This document shows, one piece after another, positions 1 to 5,261 of a stretch of DNA of 8,081 bases (positions are counted from its first letter, which is position 1; each line of letters begins with the position of its first letter). The position numbers and the translations under genes are program-made. The notes below the pieces were generated by a model. The model did not search any database, was not told the origin of the DNA, and saw only the letters and a list, made by a program, of their open reading frames with translations. Source of the stretch: Bordetella parapertussis (lineage in GTDB: Bacteria; Pseudomonadota; Gammaproteobacteria; Burkholderiales; Burkholderiaceae); NCBI GenBank assembly GCA_945901665.1, contig CAMDLJ010000104.1:1-8081 (forward strand), in the 5' to 3' direction.

Positions 1-618
1 GTCCTCATCGGCCGCGCGCGAATGCGCCGACAAATTACCCAGGCCCTGCACCGGCAGGCGCTGGATCAGCAAACCCGCGGCCACCTCGTCATTGGCGGCC
101 AACACCAAGGTGGTGTCGAGCTGTTCGCTTTGCAGCATGTAATGCGCCAACACATCGCTGAACCGCTCCAAGGGTTGGCGCTGGTCGTCAAACAAAGGCA
201 CCACGCCTTGGTAGGGCTGCTGCCCCGGCAATTTATCTTTGGGGTCCAAGGTGATGGCGCAACGCGCCTCGTTGTTGGGGTTGACCATTTGCGACAGACT
301 GGCATCGTTGGCCACTTCGCCGCGCAAGGTCGCCGTGGCGCGCAGGCTCAAATCGGCTTGCACCTCCACCACCGCCAGCTTCACCGGCCCCTCGCCCATG
401 ATTTGCAACACCAAGGCGCCATTGAACTTGATGTTGGACTGCATCAGCGCGGCCGCCGCCGTCATCTCACCCAGCAAACGGCGCACGGGCTGTGGATAGG
501 CACCGCTTTGCACATTGGCAGCGCGGCGGCGCAATATTTCTTGCCAGGCATCGGTCAAGCGCACCACCATGCCGCGCACCGGCAGGCCTTCAAACACAAA
601 CTTGTGCAGCTCTGACAT
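1..618 (-). CDS. hslO: Hsp33 redox-regulated holdase chaperone HslO, N-terminal 206 codons (3' end outside window)
   Basis: Hsp33 is a cytoplasmic holdase that is activated by oxidation of a C-terminal zinc-binding Cys cluster and unfolding of its linker, and it protects proteins during oxidative stress. The frame is open from the ATG at 618 to the window edge. The protein begins [20 protein letters not shown] and continues with family-typical stretches: RRLLGEMTAAAALMQSNIKFNG (about residues 46-67), LVLQIMGEGPVKLAVVE (about 69-85) and QMVNPNNEARCAITLD (about 109-124). This is the N-terminal substrate-binding core. The family is usually about 290-300 residues, so the redox-switch domain (CxC...CxxC) lies off the left edge and cannot be checked. 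The start is fixed by conservation and by a one-base overlap with the stop of the upstream gene (TGATG). No Shine-Dalgarno is visible, which fits translation coupled to that gene. Confidence 0.95.
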   Translation of the reverse strand, partial: MSELHKFVFEGLPVRGMVVRLTDAWQEILRRRAANVQSGAYPQPVRRLLGEMTAAAALMQSNIKFNGALVLQIMGEGPVKLAVVEVQADLSLRATATLRGEVANDASLSQMVNPNNEARCAITLDPKDKLPGQQPYQGVVPLFDDQRQPLERFSDVLAHYMLQSEQLDTTLVLAANDEVAAGLLIQRLPVQGLGNLSAHSRAADED

Positions 619-1142
619 CAGGCGATTTTTTTCAAACCCGCTTTGAAGCGTTGGGCGTTTTCCATGTAGCCCCGGGCCGATTGGCGCAAGCCCTCAATTT
701 GCTCAGGGGTGAGCTCGCGCACCACTTTGGCCGGGCTGCCCATGATCAAACTGCCGGGGGGGAACTCTTTGCCCTCGGTCACCAAAGAGCGCGCGCCCAC
801 CAAACAGTTTTTACCGATCTTGGCGCCATTGAGAACCACCGCACCGATGCCGATCAAACACTCGTCGCCCACGGTGCAGCCATGCAGCATCACCTGGTGA
901 CCAATGGTGACATGGCGCCCAATCGTCAAGGGCATGCCCACATCGGCATGCAACACACTGCCGTCTTGGACGTTGCTGCCCTCGCCCACCGAAATGTCCG
1001 AGGTATCCCCCCGGATCACCGCGCCAAACCACACACTGCTGTCAGCGGCCAACTTGACCCGGCCCATCACCTGCGCGCCATCGGCGACCCAGGCGCTGGG
1101 GTGGATATCGGGGCTGTCGGCGTCGAGTTGGTAGATGGCCAT
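618..1142 (-). CDS. Gamma-carbonic-anhydrase-like left-handed beta-helix protein (YrdA/PaaY type)
   Basis: A 174-residue cytoplasmic hexapeptide-repeat protein, the usual size for bacterial gamma-carbonic-anhydrase-like proteins. Repeats of the [LIV]-G-x-x-x type run from about residue 15 to 138 ([41 protein letters not shown]). The expected zinc ligands are present as His65 (VLHAD), His82 (IGHQV) and His87 (MLHGC). Arg44 and Asp46 of the RGD motif and Gln59-Asp60 match residues that are conserved at the trimer interface and active site. A C-terminal helix (about 145-172) follows, as in the family. ATG 1142 is chosen because MAIYQLD starts the conserved fold; the open frame extends 19 codons upstream, but that stretch overlaps the promoter palindrome and is not family-like. 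Some relatives are CO2 hydratases and others act on acyl-CoA thioesters, so the exact reaction is open. The stop overlaps the hslO start by one base. Confidence 0.93.
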   Translation of the reverse strand: MAIYQLDADSPDIHPSAWVADGAQVMGRVKLAADSSVWFGAVIRGDTSDISVGEGSNVQDGSVLHADVGMPLTIGRHVTIGHQVMLHGCTVGDECLIGIGAVVLNGAKIGKNCLVGARSLVTEGKEFPPGSLIMGSPAKVVRELTPEQIEGLRQSARGYMENAQRFKAGLKKIA

Positions 1143-1169
1143 GGGGCACACTTTCAAAAATGGGTTGTT

Positions 1170-1183
1170 CCTACAATTGTAGG
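1170..1183. promoter_or_regulatory. 14-bp perfect palindrome with TACAAT -10 boxes on both strands
   Basis: CCTACAATTGTAGG equals its own reverse complement. It reads TACAAT at 1172-1177 on plus and TACAAT at 1181-1176 on minus. Each resembles a sigma-70 -10 box (TATAAT). It lies in the 42-bp gap between the divergent carbonic-anhydrase-like and DUF455 genes. The minus box would start transcripts near 1168, leaving a leader of about 26 nt. The plus box would start near 1184-1185, at the DUF455 ATG itself. I find no strong -35 for either direction at 16-18 bp. It could instead be, or also be, an operator for a dimeric repressor (TACA/TGTA half-sites). Confidence 0.5.
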
Positions 1184-1184
1184 G

Positions 1185-1997
1185 ATGGAATGCCGACAAC
1201 TCGCCCTAGACGCCTTGTGCCTGCGCGAGCCTGCGGCCAAGGTCGCTGCCGTGCATGACCTGTGGTCGCACATAGCCACCTTGGCGCTGCACACCGATAC
1301 ACCGCTCACGCTCGTGGCACACGCCGTGCCGGGTCGGCCCGATCGCCCGCCACTGCGCTCGGCCAAGGCCGTGCCCAACCGCTCGGTGTTCACGCCGCAA
1401 GGCATGGCCGCCATGGTGCATGCGGTGTGCCACATCGAGTTCAATGCCATCAACTTGGCGCTCGACGCGGTGTGGCGCTTTGCGGGCATGCCCAGCGCCT
1501 ACTACCGCGACTGGTTGCGTGTGGCGCATGAAGAAGCCACCCACTTTGGCCTGCTGCAAGCCCATTTGCAAGCGCACGGCCACGCCTATGGCGACTTTGA
1601 CGCCCACGACGGCCTGTGGGCCATGTGCGAAAAAACTGCTGATGATGTGCTCGCCCGCATGGCCTTGGTACCGCGCACTTTGGAGGCGCGGGGTTTGGAC
1701 GCCACGCCCCTGATCCAAGCCAAGCTGCAACGCGCCAACACCCCCGAGGCGTTGGCGGTGGTGGGCATTTTGGACATCATCTTGCGCGACGAAGTCGGCC
1801 ACGTGGCCATTGGCAACCATTGGTACCGCTGGCTGTGTGCGCAGCGCGGACTCGACCCCGAAGCCCACTACCCCAGCCTGGTGGCGCAATACGATGCGCC
1901 CCACTTGAAACCGCCCTTCAACGACGCCGCGCGCTTGCAGGCGGGCTTCAGCGCCCAAGAGTTGGCGGCCTTGCACGCCACCGCGACAAAAGCCTAG
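1185..1997 (+). CDS. DUF455 ferritin-like diiron protein
   Basis: A 270-residue protein recognised as DUF455, a ferritin-like family of unknown biochemical function. Three iron-ligand-type motifs appear in helices: His83-x-Glu85 ([18 protein letters not shown]), Glu116-Glu117-x-x-His120 ([10 protein letters not shown]) and Glu203-x-x-His206 ([15 protein letters not shown]). Together they match a carboxylate-bridged dimetal site in a four-helix bundle. [12 protein letters not shown] (134-145) is also a strong family stretch. No signal peptide or membrane segment is seen, so it is probably cytoplasmic. ATG 1185 is preferred because [19 protein letters not shown] matches the family N-terminus. 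The frame stays open far upstream, but only as antisense of the neighbouring gene. Just 3 nt separate AGGG from the ATG, so there is no normally spaced Shine-Dalgarno and the mRNA may be leaderless. The function (oxygenase, oxidase or iron handling) cannot be told from sequence. Confidence 0.9.
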   Translation: MECRQLALDALCLREPAAKVAAVHDLWSHIATLALHTDTPLTLVAHAVPGRPDRPPLRSAKAVPNRSVFTPQGMAAMVHAVCHIEFNAINLALDAVWRFAGMPSAYYRDWLRVAHEEATHFGLLQAHLQAHGHAYGDFDAHDGLWAMCEKTADDVLARMALVPRTLEARGLDATPLIQAKLQRANTPEALAVVGILDIILRDEVGHVAIGNHWYRWLCAQRGLDPEAHYPSLVAQYDAPHLKPPFNDAARLQAGFSAQELAALHATATKA

Positions 1998-2010
1998 CGC
2001 AGGCCTGAGG

Positions 2011-2100
2011 CCAACCAGAGCAACATCGAGCAACCTAGGGCCAACCTGAGCCACTTGGGGCAACCCAGGGCCACCTCAGAACAACTCAGGCCACCGCCCC
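2011..2100. repeat. Degenerate array of about nine 10-bp units
   Basis: The intergenic DNA after the DUF455 stop is built from imperfect units of almost exactly 10 bp with a rough consensus cCAACcyagG; examples are ccaaccagag, caacctaggg, ccaacctgag, caacccaggg and acaactcagg. The period equals about one helical turn and is not a multiple of three. Within it GGCCTGAG (2012-2019) is perfectly complementary to CTCAGGCC (2085-2092), CTGAG (2046-2050) to CTCAG (2075-2079), and CTTGGG (2054-2059) to CCCAGG (2064-2069, one G-U pair) around a GCAA loop. It lies between convergent genes. No coding role is apparent; it may act as a folded 3' end of the DUF455 mRNA. Confidence 0.6.
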
Positions 2101-2132
2101 ATCAGCGTTCAGCCCCAGCGTGCTGATCTCAA

Positions 2133-2177
2133 AGCCCTGACAGCGCCACCGCCCATATGAGGCGCGCTGAAAGGGCT
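2133..2177. terminator. Hairpin between convergent DUF455 gene and xerD, possible terminator without U-tract
   Basis: AGCCCT (2133-2138) pairs with AGGGCT (2172-2177) and, after a two-base mismatch (GA opposite AA), CAGCGC (2141-2146) pairs with GCGCTG (2164-2169). This gives 12 of 14 paired positions around a 17-base loop. The right arm overlaps the last bases of the xerD coding sequence, including two bases of the stop codon. No run of T follows on either strand, so it is not a classical intrinsic terminator. It may stabilise 3' ends or act with Rho. Confidence 0.4.
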
Positions 2178-3084
2178 AGCCCCGTGGGTGGTGCTGGGCG
2201 TGCAGGCTTTTGAGCCGCTCGCGCGCCACATGGGTGTAGATGGTGGTGGTGGAAATATCGGCGTGGCCCAACAACATTTGCACCGCGCGCAAGTCAGCGC
2301 CGTGGTTGAGCAAATGGGTGGCAAAGGCATGGCGCAGGGTGTGTGGCGACAAGGGCGAGGTGATGCCTGCTTGCAAGGCGTACTTCTTGACCAAGTACCA
2401 AAACATGGTGCGCGTCATCGGCCCACCGGCCAATGCGCCGCGCGAGGTCACAAACACCGCATCGGTGGTCGCGCCGCGCAACAAATGGCCGCGTGCCTGT
2501 GACAAGTAGCGGTCGAGCCAATCGCGGGCCACTTCACCAAATGGCACCAAACGCTCTTTATTGCCCTTGCCCAGCACCTTGAGCACGCCCTCGCTCAGCC
2601 CCAAGTGGTGCAACTTGAGGCCCACCAACTCGCTCACCCGCAGGCCACTGGCATACATCAGCTCCAGCATGGCGCGGTCGCGCACCCCCAAGTCGGTTTC
2701 ACTGTCGGGGGCGGATAACAAGGCCTCCACTTGGGCCTCAGACATGCCTTTGGGCACGCGCAAGGGCTGCTTGGCCGAGAGCATGCGCAATGTAGGGTCT
2801 GCACTGAGGTGGTTTTCGCGCAAACACCAACGGTAAAAGCGCTTGAACACCGTCAAGCGCCGATTGGCTGTGCTGGCGCGGGTGTGGTCGTGGCGGTGGG
2901 CAAAGTAGGCCTGCAAATGGGCCTCTTGCACGCCCATCAAATCCAATCCCTGGGGCTGCAACCACTGGTCAAACAAGGCCAAGTCGCGGCGGTATGCGGC
3001 CAAGGTGTTGGCCGACAAACCCGACTCCAGCCACAGTGCATCGGCAAACGCGTCAATGCAGTCGGTGGCCGGGGTGGGGCTCAT
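2176..3084 (-). CDS. xerD: Site-specific tyrosine recombinase XerD
   Basis: XerD acts with XerC and FtsK at the dif site to resolve chromosome dimers. The 302-residue protein matches the usual length (about 300). An N-terminal SAM-like core-binding domain covers about residues 8-92, and the catalytic domain about 112-295. All six catalytic residues are present: Arg149 (GLRVSE), Lys173 (LGKGNKERLVPF), His248 and Arg251 (SPHTLRHAFATHLLNHG), His274 (MLLGHADIST) and nucleophile Tyr283 (IYTHVARERL). The C-terminal LKSLHAQHHPRG ending is typical of XerD and argues against XerC. Start choice: ATG 3084 gives MSPTPATD; a TTG at 3096 would add four residues. Neither has a clear Shine-Dalgarno. The gene lies 27 nt after the tctC1 stop on the same strand, so it may be read from the same transcript, although the two functions are unrelated. 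Confidence 0.95.
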   Translation of the reverse strand: MSPTPATDCIDAFADALWLESGLSANTLAAYRRDLALFDQWLQPQGLDLMGVQEAHLQAYFAHRHDHTRASTANRRLTVFKRFYRWCLRENHLSADPTLRMLSAKQPLRVPKGMSEAQVEALLSAPDSETDLGVRDRAMLELMYASGLRVSELVGLKLHHLGLSEGVLKVLGKGNKERLVPFGEVARDWLDRYLSQARGHLLRGATTDAVFVTSRGALAGGPMTRTMFWYLVKKYALQAGITSPLSPHTLRHAFATHLLNHGADLRAVQMLLGHADISTTTIYTHVARERLKSLHAQHHPRG

Positions 3085-3115
3085 GGGCTCAGGCAAAGCG
3101 CGTGGTGGGGCTCAT
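3073..3115 (-). repeat. 12-bp direct repeat duplicating the xerD start, with an 8-codon bridging mini-ORF
   Basis: On the minus strand ATGAGCCCCACC occurs at 3115-3104 and again, 31 bp on, at 3084-3073. The second copy is the xerD start (MSPT). The first overlaps the tctC1 stop as ATGA and opens an 8-codon frame, MSPTTRFA, whose TGA (3091-3089) ends four bases before the xerD ATG. Because 31 is not a multiple of three, the first ATG cannot extend XerD. The pieces are arranged as a possible ribosome relay from tctC1 to xerD; chance duplication is also possible. Confidence 0.5.
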
Positions 3116-4083
3116 TCCAAGGTGAGTTTTTGCTGGTCCACCACTTTTTTGTAGACCTCGTATTCGGCCTTCATTTGGGCGGCAAATTGCTCTGGCGTGT
3201 TGGCAACGATCAACGAGCCTGTGTCTTCGATGCGCTTGCGCACCGCAGGGTCTTCCAGGGCCTTGCGCACCCCGGCGTTGATTTTGTCCACCACGTCTTT
3301 GGGCAAACCTTTGGGGCCGTAAATGCCGTAATAAGCCATGCGGTTGACCGGCTCCAGGCCCACCTCTTTGAAGGTGGGCACATTGGGCAGCACCGCCAAG
3401 CGCTGGGGCGCGGCCACCACGATGGGCACCAAGCGGTTGTCCTTGATGAAGGGCAAGGCCGAGGGCAGGTTGTCAAAAATCATCGGCACCTGACCGGCCA
3501 CCGTGTCGTTGAGGGCTGGGCCTGCGCCGCGATAAGGGATGTGGGTGATAAAAGTTTGCGACAGGCTTTTGTACAACTCGGTTTGCAAATGGCCAATGCC
3601 GCCCGTGCCCGAAGATGAATACGAGTACTTGCCCGGATTGCGCTTGACCTCGGCCACAAACGCTTTGTAGTCGCGCGCCGGAAACGATGGGTGCACCGCA
3701 ATCACATTGGGCGTGGCCGCAATGTTGATGATGGGGGTGAAATCGGTCTGCGCGTTGTAAGGGATTTTGGGGTTGATCGCCGGGTTGGCCGCGGTGGTGG
3801 ACACCGTCGCCATGCCCAAGCTGTAGCCATCCGGTGCCGACTTGACCGTCTCCAAGGCCCCCACCACGCCGCCGCCACCGGCTTTGTTCTCGATCACCAC
3901 CGTCTGGCCCAAGGCCTTGCCCAAAGGCTCAGCGATCACCCGCGCAATGATGTCGGTCGTGCCGCCCGGCGCAAATGGCACTTGCAGTTTGATGGGTTTG
4001 CTCGGGTATGCGCCTTGGGCCCAGGCCCCAGCAGCGGTCACGGCCAGTGCACAAGCGCCCAGCAGGTGTCGTTTCTTGATCAT
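3112..4083 (-). CDS. Bug/TctC-family periplasmic substrate-binding protein (tctC1)
   Basis: A 323-residue tripartite-tricarboxylate-transporter (TTT) type binding protein, which captures a small carboxylate in the periplasm and delivers it to a TctA/TctB membrane pair. It has a Sec signal peptide (MIKKRH, then the hydrophobic stretch [16 protein letters not shown]) with likely cleavage after Ala22 ([12 protein letters not shown]). Family motifs follow: [16 protein letters not shown] (33-48), the glycine-rich [11 protein letters not shown] (66-76), [14 protein letters not shown] (180-193) and [14 protein letters not shown] (252-265). The length is normal. ATG 4083 has a good Shine-Dalgarno, AGGGGA at 4096-4091, seven bases away. 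No tctA or tctB is in the window, so it is an orphan here, as is common for this expanded family in Burkholderiales. The ligand cannot be inferred. It diverges from the AEC permease gene and lies directly upstream of xerD. Confidence 0.93.
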   Translation of the reverse strand: MIKKRHLLGACALAVTAAGAWAQGAYPSKPIKLQVPFAPGGTTDIIARVIAEPLGKALGQTVVIENKAGGGGVVGALETVKSAPDGYSLGMATVSTTAANPAINPKIPYNAQTDFTPIINIAATPNVIAVHPSFPARDYKAFVAEVKRNPGKYSYSSSGTGGIGHLQTELYKSLSQTFITHIPYRGAGPALNDTVAGQVPMIFDNLPSALPFIKDNRLVPIVVAAPQRLAVLPNVPTFKEVGLEPVNRMAYYGIYGPKGLPKDVVDKINAGVRKALEDPAVRKRIEDTGSLIVANTPEQFAAQMKAEYEVYKKVVDQQKLTLE

Positions 4084-4119
4084 GATCTTGTCCCCTATGA
4101 TGGTTCACCGAAAGCCGTC

Positions 4120-4148
4120 ATTCTAGGTGGGGGTGCCCGCCACAACAT
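4120..4148 (-). promoter_or_regulatory. Putative sigma-70 promoter of tctC1 with inverted repeat in its spacer
   Basis: On the minus strand ATGTTG (4148-4143) and TAGAAT (4125-4120) are separated by 17 bp. This would place the start near 4113 and give a leader of about 30 nt before ATG 4083. The spacer holds an imperfect inverted repeat, GTGG (4127-4130) and GG (4132-4133) against CC (4137-4138) and CCAC (4140-4143), centred at 4135. That position would suit a repressor. It is a visual match only; the -35 is weak. Confidence 0.4.
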
Positions 4149-4178
4149 ACGCAAATCCACTTAATTTCACCCCCCGCC

Positions 4179-5093
4179 ATGAACACCGCCCAACTGCTGC
4201 TGCCTGACTTTGCCCTCATCTTGTGCGGGTACTGGGTGTGCCGCTACACGGCCTTGGACCGCAGCGTTTGGGAGCCGGTCGAGCGCTTGGTGTATTACTT
4301 CCTCTTTCCCGTGTTGTTGTTTCACTCCATGGTGCGCACCCCCTTGGATGTGGCCGCCACCTCGGGCCTGATGGCCGCTGGCGTGGCCCTGTGCGTGGTG
4401 GGCGTGCTCTTGTCTTATGGCCTGGCGCGCCTGCCGGGCATGGGCGAAGCCGATCGGCGCTTGCACGCGGGCAGCGCCCAAGTGGCGTTTCGCTTCAACT
4501 CTTTCATTGGCCTGGCCCTGGCCGAGCGCTTGGCCGGTGCCCAAGGGCTGCAATGGATCGCGGTGCTGATTGGGGTGTGTGTGCCCATCTTGAACATCGC
4601 CGCCGTGTGGCCCATGGTGCGCTCGGGCGGGCGCAACTTTGCGGGCGAGTTGCTGCGCAATCCCTTGGTGGTGGCCACCGTCAGCGCATTGGCGTTTAAC
4701 CTGATGGGCGGCAGCTTGCCAGAGTGGTTGCAGCCCACCACGGCGCGGATTGGCTCGGCCTCCATTGCTTTGGGCTTGATGGCCGCCGGGGCGGGTTTGC
4801 AGCTGAGCCAACTGGGCCTGGCCCCGCGCTTGAGCGTGGGCGTGTTGCTCATCAAACACCTGCTCATGCCCTTGGCCGCTTGGGTCATTGTGGGCGTGGC
4901 GGCCTTGGACACCACCCAGGCCATGGTGCTGATGGCCTTCTCCGGCCTGCCCACCGCTTCCAGCGCCTATGTGTTGGCCGCGCGCATGGGGCACAACGGC
5001 CCTTTTGTCGCGGGCTTGGTCACCTTGTCGACGTTGCTGGGCATGGCCAGCCTGCCCTTGGCCCTGGGCCTGGCAGGCGTAGCACCGCCCTGA
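4179..5093 (+). CDS. AEC (auxin efflux carrier) family permease, possible malonate/dicarboxylate carrier
   Basis: A 304-residue inner-membrane protein of the bile/arsenite/riboflavin transporter superfamily, AEC type, with the usual length and about ten hydrophobic segments. Clear ones lie near residues 5-22, 37-52, 62-82, 125-146, 162-176, 192-208, 217-240, 246-266 and 275-300. Family-like stretches include YYFLFPVLLFHSM (39-51), FRFNSFIGLALAE (104-116) and a final helix pair with SGLPTASSAYVLAARMG (255-271). Some members of this family (MdcF) carry malonate and others export auxin or amino acids, so the substrate is not settled by sequence. It diverges from tctC1 across 95 bp and converges on matB across 168 bp. 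ATG 4179 lies behind CCCCCCGCC with no Shine-Dalgarno. The following gap (5094-5261) shows only small GC hairpins, none with a T-run. Confidence 0.88.
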   Translation: MNTAQLLLPDFALILCGYWVCRYTALDRSVWEPVERLVYYFLFPVLLFHSMVRTPLDVAATSGLMAAGVALCVVGVLLSYGLARLPGMGEADRRLHAGSAQVAFRFNSFIGLALAERLAGAQGLQWIAVLIGVCVPILNIAAVWPMVRSGGRNFAGELLRNPLVVATVSALAFNLMGGSLPEWLQPTTARIGSASIALGLMAAGAGLQLSQLGLAPRLSVGVLLIKHLLMPLAAWVIVGVAALDTTQAMVLMAFSGLPTASSAYVLAARMGHNGPFVAGLVTLSTLLGMASLPLALGLAGVAPP

Positions 5094-5261
5094 CTTTGGC
5101 CTTGTGACAGCGGTTTGGCCGTGGCCGTGGCTGCGGGTATGCCGTCTGCGCACCCATTGCGCCTCACCAGCATGGCTGCACACCCCAAGCAGCGGCCTGC
5201 TGTCCACACTGAAACGGCCTGCACCCGCGGCGGTTCAATCCGCTTGAGCGGCCCAGGGCGC

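Noticed and set aside
492..1184. Long upstream extension of the DUF455 reading frame to a 501-codon ORF
   Set aside because: The extension is antisense to hslO and the carbonic-anhydrase-like gene, and it runs through the promoter palindrome. Its His/Gln/Ala-rich sequence has no domain, and family homology starts at ATG 1185.
1206..2063. 285-codon minus-strand ORF opposite the DUF455 gene
   Set aside because: Its N-terminus is translated from the 10-bp repeat array and the rest mirrors the DUF455 codons. The plus-strand frame has clear diiron motifs, so this one is a shadow.
2012..2092. CRISPR array or dif-like recombination site next to xerD
   Set aside because: The repeat units are about 10 bp, degenerate and without spacers. 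I see no dif-like 28-bp site with two 11-bp Xer arms.
2731..3618. 295-codon plus-strand ORF across xerD and tctC1
   Set aside because: It is antisense to two well-supported genes and crosses their junction. Its composition is typical of a shadow frame.
4167..5207. 346-codon minus-strand ORF opposite the AEC permease gene
   Set aside because: It is low-complexity (Gln, His, Gly, Ala) antisense of a high-GC membrane protein gene, with no ribosome-binding site or family motif. It is an artefact of codon bias.
5094..5261. Possible bidirectional terminator between the AEC gene and matB
   Set aside because: Only four-base stems (for example CCGC/GCGG near 5240-5251) were found, and none is followed by a T-run. 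I could not support a terminator.
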